Source: JBJHAX01 sp050480705
GTDB taxonomy: Bacteria > Actinomycetota > Nitriliruptoria > Nitriliruptorales > Nitriliruptoraceae
Assembly (NCBI GenBank): GCA_050480705.1
Contig: JBJHAX010000001.1
Location: forward strand, 261,259 to 325,258
Reading direction: 5' to 3'
Length of the DNA stretch: 64,000 nt
The notes under the pieces are model-generated. The model was not told the DNA's origin and did no database searches. It saw nothing but the letters and a program-made list of their open reading frames with translations. The translations under genes were made by a program, and so were the position numbers. Below are positions 38,326 to 46,808 of this stretch, one piece after another. The first letter of the stretch is position 1, and every line of letters begins with the position of its first letter.

Positions 38326-39321
38326 GTGAGCTCCGCCCCCTGGCTGCACACACCGGCGCAGCGTCTGCTCGCCGAACGTCTGCTCGCCTGGGGTGAGTCG
38401 CGCCCCGTCGCTGACCTCACGCTAGTCGATGGGCTCTGGAGCGAGCTGGCGCGTGTCACCGAGGAGCTCGGTGAGGACCTCGAACGTGCCGCAGCGACCG
38501 CCCGGCGTGGACAGCTGTGGATCACAAAGACCCGCCTGGACCATCTGGCGTGCGACGGCTTGGCCATCGACGCCCGCCCGTTCGAGCGCACGTGGGCGAG
38601 CATGCGGGGCATCCTCACCCACGCGGTCATCGAACGCGATCTCGACGAAGCGCGAAGCAGGCCCGTTGGCGACGTGGTCGCGTCGACGTGGCATGCAGAG
38701 GCGACACGGGCACATGGCGATCCGTCTTCGTCGTCTGCGTGGATGAACGCGCTCAGCAACGACGATGCGGGTGCGATGCGCGAAGAACTCGTGGCGTTGC
38801 TCGACACGTTTCGTGACGTGTGGCCGCTTGTCCCCGGCGACCACGTCGAGGTGCGCACCGAAGACGACGTCGCCGTGCCGATCGCCGATGGACGCGTCCT
38901 GCTGTTCGGACGGCCGGATCTGGTGCTGCGCAGCCGGCACCACGACGAGCGGGCGCGTTCGCTCGTCGTCGATCTCAAGACCGGGCGTCCCCGTCCCGAG
39001 CAGGACCGCCATGAACTGCGCTTCTACGCCCTGCTCGTGACGCTGGCGAGCGGTGAGCCCCCGTTCCGGTGGGCCACGCTGTATGTCACCGAAGGGCGCT
39101 ACGAACACGAAGACCTGCGGGCCTCCACGCTGGAGGTCACCGCCCGTCGGGTCGCCGACGGAATCCGCCAGCAGGTGCGGATCGCCGGTCGACCATCCGG
39201 CGCCGAGGACGCCGACCTCACGATCCGCGCCGGGGGTTGGTGCATGCGCTGTTCACGACAGGACGACTGTGAGGTCGCCGCACGCCACCGAGCTGACGAG
39301 GCTGCGGTTGGCGACGTGTGA
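38326..39321 (+). CDS. PD-(D/E)XK family nuclease (RecB/Cas4-like)
   Basis: A 331-residue protein with a RecB-like nuclease domain. The motif is split between GRPDLVLRSR (conserved Asp) and VVDLKTGRP (Asp-X-Lys), followed by the QXXXY-like RHELRFYALLV. Three cysteines at the C-terminus (WCMRCSRQDDCEVA) with possibly one more could hold an iron-sulphur cluster, as in Cas4 and AddB. No Cas genes, helicase or CRISPR repeats are nearby. GTG 38326 lies six bases after korB, so it is co-transcribed with the oxidoreductase genes; the functional reason is not evident. Confidence 0.8.
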   Translation: MSSAPWLHTPAQRLLAERLLAWGESRPVADLTLVDGLWSELARVTEELGEDLERAAATARRGQLWITKTRLDHLACDGLAIDARPFERTWASMRGILTHAVIERDLDEARSRPVGDVVASTWHAEATRAHGDPSSSSAWMNALSNDDAGAMREELVALLDTFRDVWPLVPGDHVEVRTEDDVAVPIADGRVLLFGRPDLVLRSRHHDERARSLVVDLKTGRPRPEQDRHELRFYALLVTLASGEPPFRWATLYVTEGRYEHEDLRASTLEVTARRVADGIRQQVRIAGRPSGAEDADLTIRAGGWCMRCSRQDDCEVAARHRADEAAVGDV

Positions 39322-39349
39322 GCGCAGCATCAATGGTCGCGGGCCGCGT

Positions 39350-39423
39350 CGTGTCACAGGCACCCGCCACACTCGTTGTGTCCGACGTGCCCGACCACCC
39401 GACCGGTCCGCGGGTGTGACACG
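39350..39423. other. Long structured inverted repeat between the nuclease and HIRAN genes
   Basis: CGTGTCACA (39350-39358) and CCCGC (39363-39367) pair with GCGGG (39410-39414) and TGTGACACG (39415-39423), giving a 14-pair stem with a four-base bulge. The enclosed region contains a small ACAC/GTGT hairpin. It could be a terminator-like element, a structured leader of the HIRAN gene or a remnant; no U tract follows. Confidence 0.45.
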
Positions 39424-39485
39424 CGTCGAGACTGGCCGCCTCGCCCGGCGGTTCTGCAAGCAGACGGCGATGTCGAGGAGGCGAT

Positions 39486-40028
39486 GTGGTGATCGACGAC
39501 CGTGCAGCCGCCCGCCACACATGTCCCTCCACGGACAGCCACACCACGCGTGCGGTCACGGCGTTTCGCACGCCGGTTCGGGGCAGCTCGTTCGCTGCCC
39601 GGCCCCCGGGCGCTGAGGACGTCGTCCCTGGGCGTCGCGGGCAGTTGGTACGTGAACCGCACAACCCAGCTGATGCACTCGCGGTCGCCGTGTGGGTCGG
39701 CGACGACGCGGCGGGACGATGGCGCCTGGGGTATCTCGACCGTGCGGTCGCGGCACGGATCGCTCCGATGCTCGATCGTGGCGATCAGTTCGTGGTCGAG
39801 GTCGAGGAGGCCATCGACGAGCCGTCGGGGCGGTGGCGGCGGCCCGTGGTGGCTCTGCGTCCGGCCGGTGAGCCGACGCGTCCACGATCGGAGCACCACG
39901 TCGAGGTGCACGACGAGTCGCGCTGGCCCGAGATCGCTCGTGAGCGTGCGCATCCGGGAGGTTGGACGACGCGGCTGGTCGATCGCCCGCCAGGTACGCG
40001 GCGGCGTGTCCTGCGTGCCGTCGACTGA
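39486..40028 (+). CDS. HIRAN-domain protein
   Basis: A 180-residue protein whose middle part (about 23-125) matches the HIRAN domain: TAFRTPVRGSSF, then QLVREPHNPADALAVAVW, GYLDRAVAARIAPML and VEVEEAIDEPSG. HIRAN domains recognise 3' ends or damaged DNA and occur as stand-alone proteins or fused to helicases and nucleases. GAGGAGG ends five bases before GTG 39486, which with GTG 39489 is the start choice; the ATG at 39484 leads at once to a stop. The tail is basic. Its neighbour two genes up is a DNA nuclease, which fits a DNA repair role by position only. Confidence 0.72.
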   Translation: MVIDDRAAARHTCPSTDSHTTRAVTAFRTPVRGSSFAARPPGAEDVVPGRRGQLVREPHNPADALAVAVWVGDDAAGRWRLGYLDRAVAARIAPMLDRGDQFVVEVEEAIDEPSGRWRRPVVALRPAGEPTRPRSEHHVEVHDESRWPEIARERAHPGGWTTRLVDRPPGTRRRVLRAVD

Positions 40029-40073
40029 CGAGCGCGAGGCTCAAATGCCCGTGCGCCGATCTGCCGTGTCGGG

Positions 40074-41876
40074 TCAGTCGGGTCGCGGACGCGTTCCACG
40101 TTCGACGATCCGATTCTGCGGCACGTACACCGTGTCGATGTCCTCGGTGATCTCCCTGCCGTCGAGCAGTTCGATGGTGCGCACGACACGGACCGAGAAG
40201 CCCTGGCTGCCCGCAGACTGGATGACGCGTTCCTGGCCTTCGTAGAGATCGCTCGTGCGCCGCACCTCGGTCGACGGACTGCGAGGGTTGCGCGGCGACC
40301 CGAGCGTTGCCGTCACCCGCTGCGCGATGGGGCGCCCGTAGACCGACACGGTGACCGACGTCGGGGTGTGCGACGTCTTGACGAGTATCACCCCACCGGT
40401 GTTGTTCGTGAACTTCACGTCGAGTTCGGGGTAGTTGAGCGTGGCTTCGCGCCCCATCGGATAGCGCGAGATGTACCAGCTGTGCGCCTTCCACTGGTCG
40501 ATCTGCACGCCGGCGAAGAATGCCGCGTTGTAGGTCGTCGTGCCGAACTGGGAGGTACCGCCGCCGCAGGTGTCGACCAGCTCGCCCCGCACGATCGTGC
40601 CGGCGGGCACGTAGCCGCCTTCGCAGGTTCTCCTCCCGGAGATGCCGTTGATGGAGAACTGCTCGTCGGGGAGCACGATGGCGCCGTCGACCTCGTCGGC
40701 GAGCCGCTGGATGTTCTGCACACGTGCCTGGCCGGCCTGGTAGTAGGTTGTGAACGTTCCCAGCAGGTGTGTCGGGCGCAGCTGCGTGGCGATCTCGGTC
40801 GGCACGTCGGGCTCGATGGTTTCGAGCCGGATGCGTGCGCCGCGGACACCGTCGCGGAGCATTCCGGTCAGTTGCTCGGCGACCAGCTGCGGGTCGAACC
40901 TCGTCCCCGAGCGGCCGGGCTCCACGCCGATGGCAACCTCGACCGGTTCGAACGACGTCGACCCCTGGTCGTCGAACGTCACGGGCGGCTCACGGCCGAT
41001 CGAATACCGCGCGTCGAGGGGATCGGCCGCGAACTGCTGCATGGTGTCCGCGTCGACGACGACGATGACGCGACCGGCGGTGACGGCGAGGGCGACCTCG
41101 TGACGGTCGCCTGAACGTACGCGTTCGACCGTGATCAGCTGGGCGAGGTCGCGGGGTTCGAGTGTCAGCGTCGCGTCGTCGCCGATGAGTTCGACGGGAG
41201 CTTCGACGGCCCGTTCGGCCTGGGCGGCGACGTCGAGCAGGTCGTCGGCGTCGACCAACGCAGGCTCGGCGTCGACCGGCAGCTCGAACTCGTCGGGGCC
41301 AGGGCGCGTGAGGGCCTCAGCGACCAGATCGGCTGCATCATCACGCCGGACACGGGCGCTGCCATACGGCGGTTCCACCTGGACGGCCAGCGTGTCCGGG
41401 TCGATCTCGATCTCACCGTGGAACATCCTGCGGTCGACGCGCCGGGCGACGTCGTCCACCCAGGAGACGACCGCCTGGTCGTTCCACGACTCGACCACGT
41501 CGAACTCGTGCGTGGCGCGAAGGGAGCGGACCCGCTCCGGCAGGCCGGCGGGGCCGCGCCCACGCCCACGACCGAAGACGTTCTCGACCGTGGCGTCGAC
41601 GTCGACGCGGTAGTCGACCTCGTCGGGCGCCAGGGTGAAGCGCTGATCCTCGAAGGTCATGATGACCGGTTCGTGCTGGCGCTGTGAGGCGAGCTGGCCG
41701 ACTGTCAAGGTGAGTTCGTCGGACGTCATCCCTCCGACGTCGTGACCTGCGAGTGTCGTGTTGGGCAGCACCCGGTCCGACTGCAGGACGTAGAGCACGA
41801 CGATGGCGGTCAGGACGAAAATGGCGAGTGCTGCAGCGGCGAAACCGCCGATGACGGCGGCGCGGCGACGGGTCAT
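40074..41876 (-). CDS. VanW family cell-envelope protein
   Basis: A 600-residue protein anchored by one N-terminal membrane helix (about 9-31). Two putative peptidoglycan-binding PG_binding_4-like domains fill about 40-330. The VanW domain follows (about 385-520) with EQFSINGISGRRTCEGGYV, DTCGGGTSQFGTTTYNAAF and YPELDVKFTNNTGGVI, and a C-terminal part resembles a G5-like strand region. VanW proteins are linked to cell-wall modification in Gram-positives; the reaction is not known. ATG 41876. It is followed on the other side by the HIRAN gene converging across 45 bases. Confidence 0.88.
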   Translation of the reverse strand: MTRRRAAVIGGFAAAALAIFVLTAIVVLYVLQSDRVLPNTTLAGHDVGGMTSDELTLTVGQLASQRQHEPVIMTFEDQRFTLAPDEVDYRVDVDATVENVFGRGRGRGPAGLPERVRSLRATHEFDVVESWNDQAVVSWVDDVARRVDRRMFHGEIEIDPDTLAVQVEPPYGSARVRRDDAADLVAEALTRPGPDEFELPVDAEPALVDADDLLDVAAQAERAVEAPVELIGDDATLTLEPRDLAQLITVERVRSGDRHEVALAVTAGRVIVVVDADTMQQFAADPLDARYSIGREPPVTFDDQGSTSFEPVEVAIGVEPGRSGTRFDPQLVAEQLTGMLRDGVRGARIRLETIEPDVPTEIATQLRPTHLLGTFTTYYQAGQARVQNIQRLADEVDGAIVLPDEQFSINGISGRRTCEGGYVPAGTIVRGELVDTCGGGTSQFGTTTYNAAFFAGVQIDQWKAHSWYISRYPMGREATLNYPELDVKFTNNTGGVILVKTSHTPTSVTVSVYGRPIAQRVTATLGSPRNPRSPSTEVRRTSDLYEGQERVIQSAGSQGFSVRVVRTIELLDGREITEDIDTVYVPQNRIVERGTRPRPD

Positions 41877-41985
41877 CGTTGCGCGAGCCCCTTCGAAGAC
41901 GACGACCGGTCATGATCGTCTCATCACGACGGCGATAGTACCCGCAGCAACGCTGAGTGGACCCGTCGGCTGATGGTGGCCGAGA

Positions 41986-42654
41986 TCAGCGGTCTTCGGG
42001 GTCCTCGTCGAAGTAGTCGATGCGGTCGACGGGCATGACGACCGCCGACAGGACGTTCATCAGATGCGCCACGATGCGTTTGAGGTAGCGGTAGGTCAGC
42101 GCGTAGGCGACGGCGTGCGGTTCACCGATCGTCCCGGTGACCAGCGACGACACTCTCGCGTCGAATTCGTCGAGCAGCCGGTCGCCGTCTTCGAGCAACG
42201 CACGTGACCGGTCGCCGTCGCGTTCACCGAACGCGGCCGCCACGTCCGAGATCATCGCGGAGATGTGTGCGTGCAGGTCGCGGACCTCGTCGCTCAGCTC
42301 ACCTTCGTCGAGCACGACGCCGTCGGCCGCGATGTCGAACAGATTCTTGGCGTAGTCGCCGATGCGTTCGACGTCCTTGACGATCGACATGTACACCAGG
42401 ACCGACGGTGTCTCGATCCCGCCGTAGACGCCGGCGTGCACGACGAGCTCACGGCGGATCTCGCGTTCGCCTTCGTTGACCCTGGCGTCGGTGGCGCGCA
42501 GATCCTCGCCGACGCGATCAGGGTCGGCTCCGCCGACAAGTGCGGACATGGCGACATCGAAGCTGTGCCGATCGTCGACGAACATGCGCTGCAGCGTCGC
42601 CTCGATCCTCTCGAGGCGTTCGCTGCCGTCACTGCGGAGAAATCCGAACGGCAT
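41986..42654 (-). CDS. PhoU-domain protein
   Basis: A 222-residue all-helical protein with one PhoU-like repeat: LVVHAGVYGGIETPSVLVY, followed by the metal-site region VKDVERIGDYAKNLFDIA, and a second helix pair near the C-terminus (LTYRYLKRIVAHLMNVLSAVV). PhoU proteins modulate phosphate uptake and signalling. It begins 12 bases after the Na+/phosphate transporter gene and so is probably dedicated to that transporter rather than to a Pst system, none of which is in the window. Confidence 0.87.
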   Translation of the reverse strand: MPFGFLRSDGSERLERIEATLQRMFVDDRHSFDVAMSALVGGADPDRVGEDLRATDARVNEGEREIRRELVVHAGVYGGIETPSVLVYMSIVKDVERIGDYAKNLFDIAADGVVLDEGELSDEVRDLHAHISAMISDVAAAFGERDGDRSRALLEDGDRLLDEFDARVSSLVTGTIGEPHAVAYALTYRYLKRIVAHLMNVLSAVVMPVDRIDYFDEDPEDR

Positions 42655-42666
42655 CGCAGTGCACTC

Positions 42667-43818
42667 CTAGTCGAAGACGAAAATGCCGATCAACGGCAGG
42701 ACGACGAAAAGCCCGACGACGTAGACGGCGACGACGCTGCGCCGACGGACCGCCACGTCCGCGAGCCCCTCCGCCATGCGGACCGGCACGTTGCGGATCA
42801 AGGGTATGGGGTAGACGAGCGAGATGGCCGTGACGTTGAAGATCGTATGCACGAGGGCGATCGTGAGACCCTCGGGCCTCACAACCGCCAGCGACGCCAA
42901 CAGGGCAGTGATGGTCGTCCCGACGTTCGCGCCAAGCGTGATGGGGTAGGCGTTGCGCAACGTGAGGATTCCCGCGGCCACGAGCGGGACGAGGATCGAG
43001 GTCGTGATCGTCGACGACTGCACCGCGACGGTGACCGCGATGCCGACGACGATACCGATCGAGCCGCCGCCCCTACCCACGAAACGGTTCATCGTGCGTT
43101 CGACGGTGCCCGCGATCAGGCGGCGCATGTTGCCGGTGATCGTTCCCAGCGCGAAGAAGATCGCGCCGAGCCCGACCGCGAGCAGCAGGATGCCGGTGAC
43201 CGCGGCCGGAATCCGGTCGGTGGTCAGCAGGTCAGCAACGACTCCGACCGGGTAGCGAACGGCCTGCCGAATGGGGCTGGTCCCGGGATCGACCGCAACG
43301 TCGGTACCGCGCAACATCCCGGTGAGTGCGTATGCCGCTTTCGACAGCCACCCGGTCGCCAGTTCGATGGGCAGCAGGACCGCGACCGCGAGCACGTTGA
43401 ACATGTCGTGCACCGTCGCGCCCGCGAAACCACGCCGAAACTCGTCGGAACGTCGGATCGCACCCAGGGACGCGAGGGTGTTCGTCACGGTCGTGCCGAT
43501 GTTGGCGCCCATGATCATCGGCACCGCTGCAGGGACGGTCAGCGTTCCTGCGCCCACGAGTCCCACGATCGTTGCCGTCGACACCGACGAGGACTGGACC
43601 AGCACGGTCGCCAGAATGCCTGCGAACAACCCCGAAAGCGGATGCGAGACACGTTCGAGGAGGACGGCGTTGAAGCCCTCACCCATGGCTGCGATGCCCG
43701 CCTCGAGCAGCGCGACACCGACGAGGAAGACGTAGAGCATGACGACGACGAGGAGTCCGCGCACGGAGTCGGGCAGTGCACGTCGTCCACCGGCGCGCCA
43801 CGGGGCATCACGCGGCAC
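42667..43818 (-). CDS. Na+/phosphate cotransporter (NptA/PNaS family)
   Basis: A 383-residue membrane protein with about eight to nine helices and the inverted repeat typical of the family: the signature VLVQSSSVSTATIVGLVGAG in the first half and VAVQSSTITTSILVPLVAAG in the second. GANIGTTVTNTL and GANVGTTITALL follow each repeat. It imports phosphate with sodium. GTG 43818; the first 20 residues are basic and polar. It is followed by a PhoU gene, an arrangement seen in other NptA loci. Confidence 0.9.
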   Translation of the reverse strand: MPRDAPWRAGGRRALPDSVRGLLVVVMLYVFLVGVALLEAGIAAMGEGFNAVLLERVSHPLSGLFAGILATVLVQSSSVSTATIVGLVGAGTLTVPAAVPMIMGANIGTTVTNTLASLGAIRRSDEFRRGFAGATVHDMFNVLAVAVLLPIELATGWLSKAAYALTGMLRGTDVAVDPGTSPIRQAVRYPVGVVADLLTTDRIPAAVTGILLLAVGLGAIFFALGTITGNMRRLIAGTVERTMNRFVGRGGGSIGIVVGIAVTVAVQSSTITTSILVPLVAAGILTLRNAYPITLGANVGTTITALLASLAVVRPEGLTIALVHTIFNVTAISLVYPIPLIRNVPVRMAEGLADVAVRRRSVVAVYVVGLFVVLPLIGIFVFD

Positions 43819-43958
43819 GGATCACGGCCTCGTCTCCGTTCGTCACCGTTGCTCACCGTGGTGTCGGGCGAAGCCTCGCAGACCACACGCGTGGGAGCAA
43901 CGTGGCCGCTCCGTCCGGTTGGCCGACCCCCATCGGCGGCGATACGGTTCGCGAACCC

Positions 43959-44030
43959 GGGCGCGTAGCTCAGTGGGAGAGCGCTGCCTTCACACGGCAG
44001 AGGTCAGAGGTTCGATACCTCTCGCGCCCA
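43959..44030 (+). tRNA. tRNA-Val, anticodon CAC
   Basis: Complete cloverleaf of 72 bases: acceptor GGGCGCG/CGCGCCC, D arm AGCTCAGTGGGAGAGC, anticodon stem CTGCC/GGCAG with loop TTCACAC (anticodon CAC) and T arm AGAGGTTCGATACCTCT. Discriminator A and no encoded CCA. It reads GUG, complementing the UAC isoacceptor in the same window. Confidence 0.96.
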
Positions 44031-44166
44031 CCGGGGATGCGCGGCACACCGCGCTCTCACATCACCCGCCGTGCCCGACCCCGTCGCGAGCGGCGCAGCG
44101 TGTTGGCGCGGCCCGCTGTGGGCACGAAGATGGACGATTCCGCGCACGACGAGGAGCCTGCCGGCC

Positions 44167-46179
44167 GTGAGCGACAGCATCCGGGTCCGTCACGGTGGCA
44201 GCACTCTCGAGGTGCCCGCCGGCACGAATGCGCTCGACGCGCTGAAGCAACTTGATGCCATCAGTGGCGCGATCGTGGCCGCTTCCATCGCCGTCGACGG
44301 AGCTGACCCGGCCGCATGGGATCTCGACAGGCCGCTTCCCGACGGCGAGATTGACATCGACGCCATCGCGGCTTCGTCCGAACAGGGGCGTGCGATCCTG
44401 CGGCACTCCACGGCCCACCTGATGGCGCAGGCGGTGACCGAGCTGTTCCCCGGCGCCAAGTGGGCGATCGGTCCTCCGATCGAGAACGGTTTCTACTACG
44501 ACTTCGACGTCGACCGCCCGTTCACGCCCGAGGACCTCGAACAGATCGAGGAACGCATGCGCGAACTGGCGCGTGAACGCCAGGCGTTCGTGCGCGAGGA
44601 GGTCACCCGCGACGAAGCGCTCGAGGAATTCGACGATCAGCCCTACAAGCTCGAGATCATCCACGAGGTCGGATCGGGTCGCTCGTTGAGCAGCGTCGAC
44701 ACCGACGCGGATGCACCGGACGCGCCGCTGACGATCTACCGCAACGTCCGTCCGGACGGCACGGTCGCGTGGTCGGATCTGTGTCGTGGACCCCACGTCC
44801 CGTCGACAGAACGGATCCCCGCGTTCCAGCTGCTGCGAAGCGCAGGTGCGTACTGGCGTGGTCGCGAGGACCAGCCGATGCTGCAGCGGATCTACGGCAC
44901 GGCGTGGGAGTCACGCAAGGCGCTCGACCAGCACGTCGCGATGATTGAAGAGGCGCGCCGTCGCGACCACCGCCGGCTGGGGCAGCAACTGCAGTTGCTG
45001 CACTTCCCGGAGGAACTCGGGCCGGGCCTCTCGATCTTCCTCCCGGACGGCGCGATCGTGCGCAAGCAGATGGAGGACTGGATCCGCGACGAGACGCTCG
45101 CCCGCGGCTACGAACCGGTGTACACGCCGCACGTCGCCAAGGAGGACCTCTGGCACGTCTCCGGGCATCTCGAGAACTACCGCGAGCTGATGTTCCCCGC
45201 GATGGATCTCGACGACGGCGCGAGTTACCGCCTCAAACCCATGAACTGCCCATTCCACATCCTGGCCTACACCTCGCGGATGCGTTCCTACCGCGAACTT
45301 CCGGTGCGATTGGCGGAACTCGGGACCGTCTACCGCTACGAACGATCCGGGGTTGTCAACGGGCTGCTGCGTGCGCGTGGTTTCACCCAGGACGACTCCC
45401 ACATCTTCTGCCGCCCGGATCAGGTGGTCGACGAAGTCGTGAGCTGCATCGTGTTCGCCCGTGACCTCTACCGCGCGTTCGGTCTCGGTGAACCGTCACG
45501 CGTTGCGGTTTCGACGCGGCCCGAGGACAAGGCCTTCGGCTCACCCGAGCAGTGGGAGCACGCCGAGCGCGCGCTGGTTCAAGCGGTGGAGACCGCAGGA
45601 TTCGCGCACGAGATCGACGAGGGCGAAGGAGCGTTCTACGGCCCCAAGATCGACATCCACGCCCGCGACGCCATCGGACGCGAATGGCAGTTGACGACCA
45701 TCCAGGTCGACTTCAATCTTCCGGACCGCTTCGGCCTCGAGTACGTCGGCGATGACGGACAACGGCACCGCCCGATGATGGTTCACCGTGCTCTGTTCGG
45801 TTCGATCGAGCGCTTCTTCGCCGTAATGGTCGAATCGTTCAACGGGGCGTTTCCCACCTGGCTGGCACCGGTTCAGGCGCGCGTGGTGCCCGTCGCCGCG
45901 GACTTCGACGACTATGCACGCGAGGTCGCGGACGTGCTGCGTGAACGCGGCCTGCGGGCCGACGTCGACGCCAGCGACGACACTCTGGGGGCGAAGATCC
46001 GCGCGTCACAGACCTCGAAGGTGCCCTACACCCTGGTGGTCGGCGGCGAGGAGGCATCCGCGAGATCCGTCGCGGTGCGCCCGTACCGGGGGGAGCAACG
46101 ACGCAATGTCTCCCTCGAGGTGTTCGCGGACGAACTCGTCGCCGAAGTCGACGAACGCCGCGTCAGCCCGGCCGACTGA
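44167..46179 (+). CDS. thrS: Threonyl-tRNA synthetase
   Basis: Charges tRNA-Thr, 670 residues. Domains in order: TGS (about 1-65), editing domain with HSTAHLMAQAVTELFPG (about 65-235), and the class II catalytic domain. There MNCPFHILAYTSRMRSYRELP holds the zinc Cys, RARGFTQDDSHIF is motif 2, and a C-terminal anticodon-binding domain begins at FPTWLAPVQARVVPV. GTG 44167 is chosen because the TGS domain begins directly after it and a GAGGAG lies upstream; the open frame starts at 44071. No T-box structure is seen in the 136 bases between the tRNA gene and this start. Confidence 0.95.
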   Translation: MSDSIRVRHGGSTLEVPAGTNALDALKQLDAISGAIVAASIAVDGADPAAWDLDRPLPDGEIDIDAIAASSEQGRAILRHSTAHLMAQAVTELFPGAKWAIGPPIENGFYYDFDVDRPFTPEDLEQIEERMRELARERQAFVREEVTRDEALEEFDDQPYKLEIIHEVGSGRSLSSVDTDADAPDAPLTIYRNVRPDGTVAWSDLCRGPHVPSTERIPAFQLLRSAGAYWRGREDQPMLQRIYGTAWESRKALDQHVAMIEEARRRDHRRLGQQLQLLHFPEELGPGLSIFLPDGAIVRKQMEDWIRDETLARGYEPVYTPHVAKEDLWHVSGHLENYRELMFPAMDLDDGASYRLKPMNCPFHILAYTSRMRSYRELPVRLAELGTVYRYERSGVVNGLLRARGFTQDDSHIFCRPDQVVDEVVSCIVFARDLYRAFGLGEPSRVAVSTRPEDKAFGSPEQWEHAERALVQAVETAGFAHEIDEGEGAFYGPKIDIHARDAIGREWQLTTIQVDFNLPDRFGLEYVGDDGQRHRPMMVHRALFGSIERFFAVMVESFNGAFPTWLAPVQARVVPVAADFDDYAREVADVLRERGLRADVDASDDTLGAKIRASQTSKVPYTLVVGGEEASARSVAVRPYRGEQRRNVSLEVFADELVAEVDERRVSPAD

Positions 46180-46191
46180 CGAGGCAGCGAC

Positions 46192-46761
46192 GTGGCAGGA
46201 AGCCCCGATGTCGACGGCCCTCCGGACGCTCCCGGGACGCAGGGCGGAGGTGACGCGCAGCGCGCTGACAACCTCGGGATGCTGTGGGCTCCGTGGCGCT
46301 CGGCCTACGTTGCCGGCGGCGACGACCGCATCGACGGCTGCCCGTTCTGTGTGTTGCCCGCGCGGGATTCATCCGACGACGCGACCTCGCTGATCCTTGC
46401 CCGGGGACACAACGTGTTCGTGATGCTCAACGCCTACCCGTACAACCCCGGGCATCTGATGGTCATGCCGTACGCACACGTGCCCGCGCTGTCGGACCTC
46501 GACGACGCGACCGCCAGCGAACTGTGGGAGACCACGCGGAGAGCGGTCGATGCCGTCGAGCGACGGCTCGACGCCGAAGGGGTCAATCTCGGCGCGAATC
46601 TCGGGGCCGCAGCCGGCGCAGGCATCGCCGAGCACCTGCATCTCCATGTGGTGCCGCGCTGGCGTGGTGACACCAACTTCATGTCCGTCACGGCCGCGAC
46701 CCGGGTTCTCTCGCGGGCGCTCGCTGAGGTCTACGACGACCTCGCGGGGGCGTTCGACTGA
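46192..46761 (+). CDS. HIT-family nucleotide hydrolase
   Basis: A 189-residue HIT protein with LWAPWRSAYV, CPFCVLP (a Zn-ribbon-like pair also present in actinobacterial members), GHLMVMPYAHV and the histidine triad EHLHLHVVPRW. Family members hydrolyse or phosphorylyse dinucleoside polyphosphates or AMP-linked compounds. Its position right after thrS and before pgsA1 is the same as Rv2613c in M. tuberculosis. GTG 46192, 12 bases after the thrS stop; the first 30 residues are not conserved and a later start is possible. Confidence 0.9.
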   Translation: MAGSPDVDGPPDAPGTQGGGDAQRADNLGMLWAPWRSAYVAGGDDRIDGCPFCVLPARDSSDDATSLILARGHNVFVMLNAYPYNPGHLMVMPYAHVPALSDLDDATASELWETTRRAVDAVERRLDAEGVNLGANLGAAAGAGIAEHLHLHVVPRWRGDTNFMSVTAATRVLSRALAEVYDDLAGAFD

Positions 46762-46795
46762 CCTGTCGACGGGTCGGGACGAGGAGCGGCCTTGG

Positions 46796-46801
46796 TACCG
46801 T
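46796..46801 (+). promoter_or_regulatory. Possible internal -10 element before pgsA1
   Basis: TACCGT ends seven bases before GTG 46809, the spacing expected for a leaderless transcript. No clear -35 is visible and the gap after the HIT gene is only 47 bases. Confidence 0.35.
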
Positions 46802-46808
46802 CTCGTGG

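Noticed and set aside
38326..39321. Cas4-like nuclease as evidence for a CRISPR system
   Set aside because: No repeats, spacers, cas1 or cas2 genes are present within the window.
42265..43968. Open frame of 567 codons on the plus strand across PhoU and the phosphate transporter
   Set aside because: Its translation is a low-complexity mix of Arg, Asp, Gly and His without structure, while the minus-strand genes show clear membrane and PhoU motifs.
44031..44166. T-box or other leader RNA before thrS
   Set aside because: The 136 bases contain neither a T-box consensus nor an antiterminator-like pairing, and the region shows no stable specifier stem.
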